Assembly: GCF_016786325.1 (NCBI RefSeq) | Contig: NZ_JADWYU010000098.1 | Span: forward strand, 40,494-104,493 | Direction of reading: 5' to 3' | DNA length: 64,000 nt | Source of the DNA: Frankia nepalensis | GTDB lineage: Bacteria; Actinomycetota; Actinomycetes; Frankiales; Frankiaceae | In this document: one piece after another, positions 50,267-61,044 of the stretch | How positions within the stretch are numbered: position 1 is the first letter of the stretch | How the letters are laid out: each line of letters starts with the position of its first letter | Made by a program: the position numbers and the translations under genes | The notes under the pieces: generated by a model | What the model was told of the DNA's origin: nothing | Seen by the model: the letters and a program-made list of their open reading frames with translations, nothing else | Databases searched by the model: none

Positions 50267-51094
50267 CTGGCGACGCCGAATCGGGCTGTCAAGCGGCGCC
50301 ACCGGCGGTCCACGGCGGGCCCACGGCCAGCTCACCGCGGGCATGGGAGGCGTGACGCGGGTCACCGAGGCGGCGGGGTGGGGACGGTTCTCGCGGAAAG
50401 GCGGCGCCGGTCCGGAAGTTCTGGCGCAGATCAGGTGATCAAGGCTTGGGCGGCGCGGCCTGATCGCCGCCGCGCCCTTCCGGGTCGCGATCCGCCCCCA
50501 CGGACGACCACTTCCCTACCCGGCCTCGCCTCCGCGCCTGGAGGCCGATCCCCCGGCGCGCGGGCCGCCGGGCCGCCCGTGGTGGGAGGCGTGACGGGAC
50601 GGGGCGGGGGGACAAAGTGGGCGCGGCACGGGCGCGGGGGCCGCGCGCCCGTGCCGCACCGGTCTGTGGGGCCGCGCGTCGCACCGCCGCCCTGTGGACG
50701 ACCCGCGGTTCGCGGAACGCGCCGAACGCGTCGGCGGCACCGTCCCGGCCGGCGCGGACCGCGCGGCCGCCGGTACCGCCGCGAGCAGGCGGCGGCACCG
50801 GCGTGGATGACCGGCGTCATCACTCCTGGAAAGATACAAGTTGTCCGGCCGACAAGTAAATACTTGCGAGCCGGCCAACAAGATGCGACGTTGAACGGGT
50901 GTCCACCCCGCTCCCACCCGCGCCCGTCGGGTCCCCGCCCGTTCCGGCTCGCCTGCCCGTCAGCACAGGCGCGGGCTGTCCCGCCGGCCGGGAACGGGCG
51001 CCCCCGGACACGCCTTCGCGGGACCGAAGTCGCTGGGCCGGGACGCCGCGACGGTCTCCCGTGACGATCAACGTGAGACGTAGACTCGAACATC
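50267..51094. other. Long region without a supported gene
   Basis: About 830 bp show overlapping open frames on both strands, but none has motif content or a ribosome site. They are a by-product of extreme GC content. The only structured part is the dyad at 50841-50881. Confidence 0.55.
50841..50881. promoter_or_regulatory. Large AT-rich dyad upstream of TetR gene
   Basis: The centre CAAGTAAATACTTG (50853-50866) has perfect 6-bp arms. Outer, less exact arms (TTGTCCGGCCG and CCGGCCAACAA) share the same centre. It stands out in a very GC-rich stretch 214 bp before the TetR start and is a candidate operator. Confidence 0.55.
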
Positions 51095-51865
51095 ATGTCG
51101 AAGCCGGACGGGCGGACCGAGCCATCACGGCCAGAGGCATCACGGCCAGAGCCATCACAGCCTGGAGTGCCCCAGCCGGGAGCGCCCCAGCCGGGGGCGC
51201 CGCGGCCCGAGGAGTCACAGCCGGGGGCGCCGCGGCCCGACGCCCCGCGGACTCAGGCCGAGCGGACGGCCCAGGCCCGCCGACGGCTCGTGCGGGCGGC
51301 GATCCGGCTGCTCGCCGAACGCGGCTACACCGGCACGACGCTCGCGGAGATCGGCCGTGAGGCGGGACTGAGCCGGGGCCTGGTCACCCATCACTTCGGC
51401 GGGAAGGACGCCTGCATCCGCGCCGCGATCGAGGAGATCCGGACGGCCGCGCATCGCGCCCTCTACACGGACGCGGACCCGGCGCTGCGCGGCCTGGCCA
51501 AGGTTGACTTCCTCATCGGGGCTTACATCGACTCGGCCCGCGCCGGCCACCCCTATACCCGGGCGTACTACGTCGTGATGGCCGACTCGATCAGCGAGGC
51601 GCCTGAGCTGCGCGACGTCGTGGCGCACGCGAACGAGGTGTTCCGCGACCAGATCCGCGAGTTGCTCCAGGAGGCCGTCGACCTCGGCGAGGCACCCCCC
51701 GAGGCGGACCTGCGCGCGCACGCCGTCCTCCTCGAGGGCCTGCTGCGCGGGGTCTGCCTGCAGTGGTACGTCGACCCCGCCGGAGTGGACCTCGACGCGG
51801 CGGCCGAGGCGGCAAAATCCCTCATCCGTTCCAGCCTGCGCGCCGGTCTCGCGACCCCGGCCTAG
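51095..51865 (+). CDS. TetR family regulator with proline-rich N-terminal extension
   Basis: The 256-residue protein starts with a 50-residue extension made of repeats of SQPGAPRP type. The HTH follows: RRRLVRAAIRLLAERGYTGTTLAEIGREAGLSRGLVTHHFGGKDACI. A C-terminal TetR_C domain contains AHAVLLEGLLRGVCLQWYVDP. ATG 51095 is used, though the extension is dispensable-looking and a later start is possible. It is 276 bp upstream of hppD on the same strand and may regulate the homogentisate operon, but no matching operator near hppD was found. Confidence 0.9.
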   Translation: MSKPDGRTEPSRPEASRPEPSQPGVPQPGAPQPGAPRPEESQPGAPRPDAPRTQAERTAQARRRLVRAAIRLLAERGYTGTTLAEIGREAGLSRGLVTHHFGGKDACIRAAIEEIRTAAHRALYTDADPALRGLAKVDFLIGAYIDSARAGHPYTRAYYVVMADSISEAPELRDVVAHANEVFRDQIRELLQEAVDLGEAPPEADLRAHAVLLEGLLRGVCLQWYVDPAGVDLDAAAEAAKSLIRSSLRAGLATPA

Positions 51866-52111
51866 GCTCCCGCGCGGTGCCAGCGGCCTGGCATGCGCCG
51901 GCGGATCTCGCGGATCCCGTGCGCACGATCTTGTGTGCATGACCCGCGGCGCCGATCCGTGCACGCATTCAGCGATCACCTGCCCGGCCCGGCCCAGGCC
52001 CTACCCGCACGGTAGATCGCCAGATCTGTTCGAAACTCGGACACTGTCGCGGCGTGGGCGGGTCGTTGCGCGTGTGGAGTGGACGGGCCAGCGCGGCGAG
52101 TAGGACGGTGA

Positions 52112-53488
<1,377 letters not shown>

Positions 53489-53630
53489 ACCAGACGATCC
53501 AATTACCAGACCGTCCCTTACCAGGCGATTCGACTACAAGATGATCCGACAAACCAGGCGGTCCGACCTAGCAAGGCGAGCCGACCTGGCGCGAGGACCC
53601 GACAGGGCGAGGTGACCCGACATGGCGTAC
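53489..53630 (+). repeat. Imperfect tandem repeats forming the hmgA leader
   Basis: About eight degenerate units of 15-19 bp, with the pattern CCAGGCGATCCGACCTA, fill the whole gap between hppD and hmgA. The last unit supplies the hmgA ribosome site (GGGCGAGGTGA) and leads straight into the ATG. Units become less alike toward the hppD end. Confidence 0.7.
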
Positions 53631-54896
53631 TACCGGGCTGTCGGCTCGATCCCGCCCAAACGACACACCCAGCACCGCGCCCCGAGCGGGAATCTCTACT
53701 ACGAGGAACTCATGGGGGCCGACGGATTCACGTCGGGCTCGTCTCTGCTCTACCACCGCGCCATCCCGTCCGCGATCGTCGACGCGACGCCGTGGGAGCC
53801 GCCGGAGGCCACACTCACCGAGAACCGCCCGCTGCTTCCCCGGCACCTGCGGCTCCACGAGCTGTTCCCGGGTGAGGAGTGGAAACGGGCCGATCCGGTC
53901 ACCGGGCGGCGGCTGATCCTGGGAAACGCGGACGTCCAGATCTCGTACGTGGTGGCCGGTGAACCCTCGCCGCTCTACCGCAACGCGGGTGCCGACGAGT
54001 GTGTGTATGTCGAGTCGGGTTCGGCGACCGTCGAGACCGTGTTCGGCGCGCTCACCGCGCGCCAGGGCGACTACGTGCTGCTGCCACGGTCGACGACGCA
54101 CCGCTGGCGGCCGGACGGTGACGGCGGCACCTCCGCCGGACCAGCCTCCCCCACGCCGGAATCAGCTGTGTCGGAACCGGCCGTCTCGGCCTCCGCCGGG
54201 CCGCTGCGCCTCTATGTCATCGAGGCGCGCTCGCACCTTGGGCCGCCGAGGCGCTACCAGTCCGCCGAGGGCCAACTGCTGGAACACGCGCCTTACTGCG
54301 AGCGGGACCTGCGCGGCCCGACGGAGCCGCTGCTCGCCGAGGGGACCGACGTCGAGGTGCTGGTGAAGCACCCCGGCGCCCAGGGCGCCGCCGGCACCCG
54401 GTACGTCTACCCGACGCACCCGTTCGACGTCGTCGGCTGGGACGGCTGCCTGTACCCGTACACGTTCAACATCGCCGACTTCGAGCCGGTCACGGGCCGG
54501 GTGCATCAGCCGCCGCCTGCCCACCAGGTGTTCGCGGGCGACGGCTTCGTGATCTGCAACTTCGTGCCGCGCAAGGTCGACTACCACCCCCTGGCGGTAC
54601 CGGTTCCCTACTACCACTCGAACGTCGACTCGGCGGAGGTCATGTTCTACTGCGGCGGCGACTACGCGGCCCGCGAGGGCTCCGGCATCGGGCAGGGGTC
54701 GGTCAGTCTTCACCCGGGCGGCCACTGCCACGGCCCGCAGCCCGGGGCCGTCGAGCGCTCCCTCGGCGTCGAGTTCTTCGACGAGCTCGCCGTCATGGTC
54801 GACACGTTCCGGCCGCTCCGGCTCGGCGAAGGCGGCCTGGCCGCCGAGGACCCGGCCTACGCCTGGACCTGGTCCGGCCGCGGCCCCACCCGCTGA
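53622..54896 (+). CDS. hmgA: Homogentisate 1,2-dioxygenase
   Basis: The cupin-type enzyme opens the ring of homogentisate to maleylacetoacetate. The 424-residue sequence has GSIPPKRHTQHRAPSGNLYYEELMG, the cupin block VVAGEPSPLYRNAGADECVYVESG, and VSLHPGGHCHGPQPGAVERSLG with metal-binding histidines. The Fe-ligand Glu is probably in the SAEVMFYCGGDY region. A Ser/Pro/Ala-rich insertion (about residues 167-195) interrupts the N-terminal beta domain. The start is ATG 53622 with GAGGTGA upstream. It is the second gene of the tyrosine-degradation operon. Confidence 0.95.
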   Translation: MAYYRAVGSIPPKRHTQHRAPSGNLYYEELMGADGFTSGSSLLYHRAIPSAIVDATPWEPPEATLTENRPLLPRHLRLHELFPGEEWKRADPVTGRRLILGNADVQISYVVAGEPSPLYRNAGADECVYVESGSATVETVFGALTARQGDYVLLPRSTTHRWRPDGDGGTSAGPASPTPESAVSEPAVSASAGPLRLYVIEARSHLGPPRRYQSAEGQLLEHAPYCERDLRGPTEPLLAEGTDVEVLVKHPGAQGAAGTRYVYPTHPFDVVGWDGCLYPYTFNIADFEPVTGRVHQPPPAHQVFAGDGFVICNFVPRKVDYHPLAVPVPYYHSNVDSAEVMFYCGGDYAAREGSGIGQGSVSLHPGGHCHGPQPGAVERSLGVEFFDELAVMVDTFRPLRLGEGGLAAEDPAYAWTWSGRGPTR

Positions 54897-54919
54897 CGGC
54901 CCGCGAACCGACCCGCGAC

Positions 54920-56113
54920 GTGGGCACAATCGAGGTGGCGGCCGACTCGCCGTTCGGCCTGGACAACCTGCCGTATGGCGTCTTCTCCCCGGCGGGCGGC
55001 GCGCCGCGGGTGGGGGTGCGGCTCGGGGACACCGTCGTCGACCTGGCCACGCTGCTGCCGACGGACGCCGAGGTGTTCGCCGTGCCCGCGCTGAACCCGT
55101 TCATGGCGCAGGGCCCGGCCCGGTGGCGGGAGATCCGCCGCCGGGTCACCGACCTGCTCGCCGGGGGCGTCCCGGCCGCCGCCTGCCACCGGATCGACGC
55201 CGTGGCCGGGCATCTGCCGTTCGAGGTCGCCGACTACGTGGACTTCTACGCGTCCGAGCACCACGCCTCGAACGTCGGCCGGCTGTTCCGGCCGGGCGCC
55301 CCACCGCTGCCGGCCGCCTGGAAACATCTGCCGATCGCCTACCACGGGAGGGCTGGCACGGTCGTCGTGTCCGGGACCGGGATCGTCCGCCCCCGCGGCC
55401 AGCGGGCCCACCCGGACGAGGACATGCCCGTCTTCGGGCCCAGCCTGCGGCTCGACATCGAGGCCGAGCTCGGGTTCGTCGTCGGCGTCGGCTCGCCGTT
55501 GGGCTCCCCGATCACGGTCGACGAGTTCGACGATCACGTCTTCGGCGCCGTCCTGGTCAACGACTGGTCCGCCCGTGACCTGCAGTCCTGGGAACACGTG
55601 CCGCTCGGCCCACACCAGGGCAAGAGCTTCGCCACCTCGATCTCGCCGTGGGTGGTGCCGATGGCGGCGCTGCGGGCCGCCCGGGTGCCGCTGCCGCGGC
55701 AGATCCCCGAGCCGCTCCCCTACCTGCGCCCTGGCGCCCCCGGCGGCGAGCTGTGGGGGCTGGACGTCGACGTGGCCGTCGAATGGAACGGCGAGATGGT
55801 CTCCCGCCCGCCCTACCGCGAGATGTACTGGTCCCCCGCGCAGATGCTGGCCCATCTGACGGTGAACGGGGCGTCCACCCGCACCGGCGACCTGTTCGCG
55901 TCCGGCACGGTCTCCGGACCGCGCGCGGACCAGCGCGGCGCGTTCCTGGAGCTGACCTGGGGCGGCGCCGAGCCGGTCCGCGTGGGCGGCGAACGGCGCG
56001 CGTTCCTCCTCGACGGCGACCGGGTCACCATCACCGGCACGGCGCCCGGGTCCGGCGGCGGCCGCGTCGGCTTCGGCGCGGTCACCGGCACGGTCCTGCC
56101 GGCGCCTTCCTGA
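54920..56113 (+). CDS. fahA: Fumarylacetoacetase
   Basis: The enzyme hydrolyses fumarylacetoacetate to fumarate and acetoacetate, the last step of the pathway. The 397-residue protein has the N-terminal SH3-like domain and the FAH fold. Motifs are DFYASEHHASNVGRLF, AYHGRAGTVVVSGT, IEAELGFVVG with metal-binding Glu residues, VLVNDWSARDLQSWE, and LGPHQGKSFATSISPWVVP. It lies 23 bp after hmgA. No maleylacetoacetate isomerase gene is in the window, so that step must be encoded elsewhere or be thiol-dependent. The last codons lie inside an inverted repeat. Confidence 0.95.
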   Translation: MGTIEVAADSPFGLDNLPYGVFSPAGGAPRVGVRLGDTVVDLATLLPTDAEVFAVPALNPFMAQGPARWREIRRRVTDLLAGGVPAAACHRIDAVAGHLPFEVADYVDFYASEHHASNVGRLFRPGAPPLPAAWKHLPIAYHGRAGTVVVSGTGIVRPRGQRAHPDEDMPVFGPSLRLDIEAELGFVVGVGSPLGSPITVDEFDDHVFGAVLVNDWSARDLQSWEHVPLGPHQGKSFATSISPWVVPMAALRAARVPLPRQIPEPLPYLRPGAPGGELWGLDVDVAVEWNGEMVSRPPYREMYWSPAQMLAHLTVNGASTRTGDLFASGTVSGPRADQRGAFLELTWGGAEPVRVGGERRAFLLDGDRVTITGTAPGSGGGRVGFGAVTGTVLPAPS

Positions 56114-56209
56114 CCTCCCGCGCCCTCCTGACCGGCCTGCCAGCGCGTTCCTCACCTGCCGCCGGCGCCCTGACGCCGTGCCGGTGATGGTGACCCGGTC
56201 GCCGTCGAG
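56009..56209. repeat. 36-bp perfect inverted repeat spanning the fahA 3' end
   Basis: Bases 56009-56044, inside the fahA frame, are the exact reverse complement of 56174-56209, downstream of the stop. The spacer is 129 bp. The outside copy is non-coding, so a coding segment was duplicated in inverse orientation. It can form a strong cruciform or mRNA stem. Confidence 0.85.
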
Positions 56210-56312
56210 CCGCCGTGTCGCCGTGTCGCCGTGCCGATGTGCCGATGTGCCCGCCGGGGAGGACTTTGTCCCGTTCCGGGAACCGGACCGGCCGCGGTGC
56301 CGTCGAAGGAGC

Positions 56313-57650
56313 ATGCTGCGCAGACGCGATCTGCTCTCGGCCGCGCTGCTCGCGACAGCCGGCCTGGGGGCCGGTGCCCTGGCGAGTGGATGCGGCAAGG
56401 ACACTTCCGGCGCGCCGCCCGCCGGGCCGGGTGCCGGCGGCGGTGACCTGTCCGTGGTGACGGCGGATCTCGAGCGCGCGGCGGCCGACCCGGCGGCACT
56501 GGCCGCGGCGGTCACCTCCGTCCTGGCGTTCACCGCGGACCTGTACCGGCGGGCGGCGGCCGAGCCGGGCAACCAGGTCTGCTCCCCGTACTCGGTGGCG
56601 GTCGCGCTCGGCATGACCCGGGCCGGCGCCCGGGGACGGACGGCGGAGGAGATGGACGCCGTCCTGCACACGCCGGCCGGACCGGAGGCCCTGCACGCCG
56701 GGCTGAACGCGCTGGCGCTGCACGTGGAGGGCCGGGCCGGCGAGTTCGAGCAGCACGACGACTCGGTCGCCGAGATCGTCCTGGACGTGGCGAACTCGCT
56801 GTGGGGACAGCGGAATCTGCCCTGGGAGCAGCCCTTCCTGGACCTGTTGGCCCGGTACTACGGCACGGGCATGCGGATCGTCGACTACGTCGACCAACAA
56901 GCCCGCGAGGGCGCGGCCAAGGAAATCAACGCCTGGGTGTCGGAGCGAACCCACGAGCGCATCCCGGAACTCGTCGCGTCCGGTGACCTGACCGAACTCA
57001 CCCGGCTGGTTCTGGTCAACGCGATCTATCTACGCGCCCCGTGGCTGACTCCGTTCCAGGAGGCCCAGCCCGCCCCCTTCACCCGGGCCGACGGTTCGGT
57101 CGTCCAGGCACCGACCATGTCCCTGGTGGCCGCCCAGCTCGGGTACGCGACGGGCCCAGGCTGGCAGGCAGTCGACATCCCCTATGTCGGCGGCCAGCTC
57201 GCCATGGCCGTCGTCCTGCCCGACCCGGGCCGGTTGGCGGCGGTGGAGGCCGGGCTCGACGGCTCGGCGCTGCGCGGGCTGCTCACCGGGTTCCGGCCGG
57301 CGATGGTCGACCTGGACCTGCCGCGCTGGAAGTTCCGGCGCCGTGCCTACCTGGGTGAGCCGCTCGAGGCGCTCGGGATGCGGACCGCGTTCACCGGGGA
57401 CGCCGACCTCAGCGGTATGACCACCGCCGAACACCTGCTCATCGACAAGGTGATCCACGAGGCGTTCATCGCCGTCGACGAGCAGGGAACCGAGGCCGCC
57501 GCCGCGACGGCGGTGATCGCGCGCGCCCTCTCGGCCGTGGCGACCGAGGCTCACGTCACCGTCGACCGCCCGTTCCTGTTCGTCATCCATGACCGCGAGA
57601 CAGCCGCTCCCCTGTTCGTCGGCCGCGTCGTCGACCCCACCGCCGACTGA
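56313..57650 (+). CDS. Serpin, probable exported lipoprotein
   Basis: The 445-residue protein begins LRRRDLLSAALLATAGLGAG, an Arg-rich Tat-like signal, and has a lipobox ending in Cys27 (LASGC). It should be anchored outside the cell membrane. The mature part is a full serpin fold (NQVCSPYSVAVALGMTRAGARG, LVLVNAIYLRAPW, VDRPFLFVIHDRETAAPLFVGRVVDP). The reactive-centre hinge, VDEQGTEAAAATAV, has the small-residue pattern of inhibitory serpins. It would trap serine or cysteine proteases. GAAGGAG lies very close to ATG 56313. Bacterial serpins are patchily distributed. Confidence 0.92.
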   Translation: MLRRRDLLSAALLATAGLGAGALASGCGKDTSGAPPAGPGAGGGDLSVVTADLERAAADPAALAAAVTSVLAFTADLYRRAAAEPGNQVCSPYSVAVALGMTRAGARGRTAEEMDAVLHTPAGPEALHAGLNALALHVEGRAGEFEQHDDSVAEIVLDVANSLWGQRNLPWEQPFLDLLARYYGTGMRIVDYVDQQAREGAAKEINAWVSERTHERIPELVASGDLTELTRLVLVNAIYLRAPWLTPFQEAQPAPFTRADGSVVQAPTMSLVAAQLGYATGPGWQAVDIPYVGGQLAMAVVLPDPGRLAAVEAGLDGSALRGLLTGFRPAMVDLDLPRWKFRRRAYLGEPLEALGMRTAFTGDADLSGMTTAEHLLIDKVIHEAFIAVDEQGTEAAAATAVIARALSAVATEAHVTVDRPFLFVIHDRETAAPLFVGRVVDPTAD

Positions 57651-57984
57651 CCCGAGGACGACGCGCGCCGCCGCCCATGTGTGGCTTCGCCGCCGCCATA
57701 TCCGCCGCCGTGCCCGCCGCCAAGGCGCGACCGCCGTCGTCAGGACCGGTCGACGGTCACGACCGCGGTGACCGTCCGTCCCCCCATGCGATCCACGGCG
57801 CGAGTGTCACGACTCCCCCGTCTGGGTAGCAAAGGATTTTCGCGGGGCCCGGCGACATAGGCGGCGCCGTCTCGGGCTCGGGCTCGGGCGACCAGATCAC
57901 GTCACGACGGCCGACGCCGGGCAGGTTCGGCCACTAACGTGCCCGCCGGGGCGTGGATGGCGTGGTGGAGGCAGGAGGGCACGC
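57651..57984. other. Intergenic region, nothing recognised
   Basis: The 334 bp between the serpin and the acyl-CoA dehydrogenase contain no gene, hairpin or repeat I can support. TTTTCGCG near 57837 is the only AT-rich patch and may belong to a promoter. Confidence 0.5.
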
Positions 57985-59148
57985 GTGGGCAGGCTGACCC
58001 AGGACGAGCTGGACATGATCGCGGTCGTGCGGGAGTTCGTCGAGGAGCGGGTCAAGCCGGACGTGCGCCGGTTCGAGGCGAGCGACACCTACCCGGATGC
58101 CTTCATCGAACAGATGAAGGCTCTGGGCTTCTTCGGGCTGCTCGCGCCGGCGGAGCACGGCGGGGTCGACGTCTCGATGGCGGCGTTCGCGCGGGTCACC
58201 GAGGAGCTCGCCCGGGGCTGGATGAGCCTGGCGGGCGCGATCGGTGGCCACTCGGTCATCACCTACGTCATCAAGACGTTCGGCACCGAGGAGCAGAAGC
58301 GGGCCTATCTGCCGCGGATGGCCACGGGCGAGGTGCGCGCGACGATGGCGCTGACCGAGCCGAGCGGTGGCTCCGACCTGCAAGGAATGCGGACCTACGC
58401 CGTTTCCGACGGCGACCACTGGGTGATCAACGGTTCCAAGACCTGGATCTCCAACGCGGCTCACTCGGGCCTGATCGCGCTGCTGTGCCGGACCGACCGG
58501 GACGCGAAGCCCGCACACCGCGGCATCAGCGTTCTGCTCATCGAACCCGGCCCCGGGTTGGACATCAGCGCGAAGATCCCGAAGCTCGGCTACCGGGGTG
58601 TGGAGGCGTGCACCCTGTCGTTCGACGCCATGCGGGTGCCGGCGGCCGCGGTGCTCGGCGGCCCGCCGAACAAGGGCTGGGCGCAGATGATGCGCGGCCT
58701 CGAGGTCGGCCGCATCCAGGTCGCGGCGCGGGCGCTCGGCGTCGGCCAGGCGGCCCTGGAGGCGGCCGTCACCTACGCCCAGCAGCGGGAGACGTTCGGC
58801 CAGCCGATCTGGAAGCACCAGAGCGTCGGCAACCTGATCGCCGACATGGCGACCCAGATGCGGGCCGCCCGGCTGCTGACCGCGGACGCCGCCGAACGCT
58901 TCGACTCCGGGCAGCGGTCCGACCTGGAGGCGGGGATGGCGAAGCTGTTCGCCTCCGAGACCGCGATGAAGGTCGCGATCGACGCCATGCGGGTCCACGG
59001 CGGCTACGGCTTCTCCCAGGAGTTCGACGTCGAGCGCTACTTCCGCGACGCCCCGCTGATGATCCTCGGCGAGGGCACCAACGAGATCCAGCGCAACGTC
59101 ATCGCCGCCCAGGTCATCGCCCGCGACGCCGCGGGCGATCGCTACTGA
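57985..59148 (+). CDS. Acyl-CoA dehydrogenase
   Basis: The 387-residue flavoenzyme begins LTQDELDMIAVVREFVEERVKPDVRRFE. It has the FAD-binding block MALTEPSGGSDLQGMRT, then HWVINGSKTWISNAA, the C-terminal helical domain with YAQQRETFGQPIWKHQSV, and LGEGTNEIQRNVIA, whose Glu is the usual position of the catalytic base. It should introduce a trans-2 double bond into an acyl-CoA and pass electrons to ETF. Chain preference cannot be read. GTG 57985 follows GGAGG-rich sequence. It is not obviously in an operon. Confidence 0.94.
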   Translation: MGRLTQDELDMIAVVREFVEERVKPDVRRFEASDTYPDAFIEQMKALGFFGLLAPAEHGGVDVSMAAFARVTEELARGWMSLAGAIGGHSVITYVIKTFGTEEQKRAYLPRMATGEVRATMALTEPSGGSDLQGMRTYAVSDGDHWVINGSKTWISNAAHSGLIALLCRTDRDAKPAHRGISVLLIEPGPGLDISAKIPKLGYRGVEACTLSFDAMRVPAAAVLGGPPNKGWAQMMRGLEVGRIQVAARALGVGQAALEAAVTYAQQRETFGQPIWKHQSVGNLIADMATQMRAARLLTADAAERFDSGQRSDLEAGMAKLFASETAMKVAIDAMRVHGGYGFSQEFDVERYFRDAPLMILGEGTNEIQRNVIAAQVIARDAAGDRY

Positions 59149-59354
59149 GCCTGGCGCGGCCCTCCGCCGCGCCATCGACCCGGCGTCGGTGCCGGTGACG
59201 GCGCCATTCGCCCTGTCCGACGTGACGGCCAGACCTGTCAGGCATCAGCGGGCCGAGGAGCGTCGTCTCGCGCCCCTGGCGTCGGACACGACGCCGGCGC
59301 GCCGGGGGCGCCGGCGAAGGCGGCGGCTGGGGCGGGGAGGGTCATCGCGCGGGG

Positions 59355-61043
59355 TCACGCGAGGCCATCGGCGGGCCGGGGGGCGCGGTCGGCGTTGGTG
59401 GGGCTTGGGGAGGGCGGCGGGACGGTGACGGGATGGGGGACGTCCGGTGTCGCGGCCGGTGCCTCGACGGGCGCGACCGTCGCCCCGTCCGCGGGGTCGG
59501 GGGCGCCGCCGGCCGGGTCGGGGGCGCCGCCGGCGAGCGCGAGCCGCCGCGGGCGTAGCGACACCGCGGCGAGCACGATGCCGGCGGCGACGCAGCCGCA
59601 CGCCACCAGCAGGCCGAGCCGGTTGCCGCCGACGAGCGCCTCGTCGGCGCTGTGGCCGGCCCTGGCCAGCTCCGCGGAGCGGCCGGCGGCGACCGTGCCG
59701 AAGACGGCGAGGCCGATCGCCCCCGAGACCTGCATGGTCACGTTGACGATGCCCGACGCGAGGCCCGCGTCGGCCGGCGGGACGTCCGCGAGGGCGAGCG
59801 TGGTCAGCGAGACGAACGCGCCCCCGCCACCGGCGCCCAGGAGCAGGCTGACGACCAGCAGCCGCGGCACATACTCCGTGCCGACCCCGCCGCCGGCGAA
59901 CAGCGCGAGTCCCACCAGCATGATGACCATGCCGGTGATCAGGACCCGGTAGGGCCCGAACCGCGCGGTCAGCCAGGTCGCGAGCCCGAGTGACATGGCT
60001 CCGACCACGGCCGTCTGCGGCAGGAAGGCCGCTCCCGTGGCTATCGCGTCGTAGCCGAGCACCTGCTGCAGATAGATGGTGCCGAAGAAGAGGTAGCCGT
60101 ACATGCCGGCCGCCATCACCGCCCGCACGGCGCTGCCGGCGAGGAGGCTGCGCTGGCGCAGCACGCGCGGCGGGATCATCGGGTCGGCGGCGCGGGCCTC
60201 CCAGCCGGCGAACGCGGCGAGCAGCACGAGCGCGACCGCCCCGGTGCCGAGGGTGGTCGCGGAAGCCCAGCCGACCTCGGCGGCCCGCACGATCGCGTAG
60301 ATGCCGACCAGCAGCGCCACGGTGACCAGGGCCGCGCCCATGGCGTCGACCCGGCCACGCCGTTGGGCGCCGTCGGCGCCCGATCCTCGTTCGAGGAGCA
60401 CCGCGGCGCCCAGGAACGCGACGGCGCCGATGGGGATGTTGATGGCGAAGATCCAGTGCCAGTCCAGGGTCTGGGTGAGGACCCCGCCGAGCAGCAGGCC
60501 GAGCGAGCCGCCACCGATCGAGACGAGCATGTAGCGGCCGATCGCGCGGGCGCGCTCGGCCGGGTCGACGAACTCGGCGACGATGATGGCGAGCACCGAC
60601 GACGACGCGAACGCGCCGCCGGCACCCTGCACGAACCGGGCCGCGACCAGCGCCGGCACGGATCCGGCGAGCGCGCACGCGACCGACGCGGCCGTGAAGA
60701 CGGCGATGCCGCCGAGGAACAGCTTGCGGCGCCCGATCAGGTCGCCGAGCCGGCCCGCGACGAGCAGCAGGCTGCCGTAGCTGATCAGGTAGCCGTTCAG
60801 CGCCCAGGTGAGGTCGGCCTGGCTCACCTCAAAATCCGTCTGGATCGCCGGGAGCGCCACGTTCACGACGGTGGTGTCCAGCATGACCATCAGCTGCGCC
60901 AGCAGCACGACGACCAGCGCCAGCCAGCGGCGCCGGTCGAACCCGGCCGCGACGGTCACCGGGCCGCCGGCGGCCCCGTGCGCGGTGACGTGTTTCCTGG
61001 CGTCAGTCGAGGGCGACGCCACGTCAGTTTCAATCTCGCTCAC
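59355..61043 (-). CDS. MFS exporter, DHA2 (EmrB/QacA) family, 14 helices
   Basis: The 562-residue protein has about 14 hydrophobic helices and DHA2 signatures: VMLDTTVVNVALPAIQTDF in helix 1, GRLGDLIGRRKLFLGG (motif A), and GGGSLGLLLGGVLTQTLDWHWIFAINIPIG (motif C-like). A Pro/Ala-rich cytosolic tail of about 60 residues follows. It would export drugs or toxic metabolites using the proton gradient. The start is GTG 61043, immediately next to a dyad; a TATGGT box within the dyad fits a leaderless mRNA. The divergent MarR gene is the likely repressor. Confidence 0.93.
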   Translation of the reverse strand: MSEIETDVASPSTDARKHVTAHGAAGGPVTVAAGFDRRRWLALVVVLLAQLMVMLDTTVVNVALPAIQTDFEVSQADLTWALNGYLISYGSLLLVAGRLGDLIGRRKLFLGGIAVFTAASVACALAGSVPALVAARFVQGAGGAFASSSVLAIIVAEFVDPAERARAIGRYMLVSIGGGSLGLLLGGVLTQTLDWHWIFAINIPIGAVAFLGAAVLLERGSGADGAQRRGRVDAMGAALVTVALLVGIYAIVRAAEVGWASATTLGTGAVALVLLAAFAGWEARAADPMIPPRVLRQRSLLAGSAVRAVMAAGMYGYLFFGTIYLQQVLGYDAIATGAAFLPQTAVVGAMSLGLATWLTARFGPYRVLITGMVIMLVGLALFAGGGVGTEYVPRLLVVSLLLGAGGGGAFVSLTTLALADVPPADAGLASGIVNVTMQVSGAIGLAVFGTVAAGRSAELARAGHSADEALVGGNRLGLLVACGCVAAGIVLAAVSLRPRRLALAGGAPDPAGGAPDPADGATVAPVEAPAATPDVPHPVTVPPPSPSPTNADRAPRPADGLA

Positions 61044-61044
61044 G

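Noticed and set aside
50431-51096. 221-codon minus-strand frame in the gap before the TetR gene
   Set aside because: Composition is almost only Arg, Gly, Pro and Ala and it spans the AT-rich dyad; no ribosome site.
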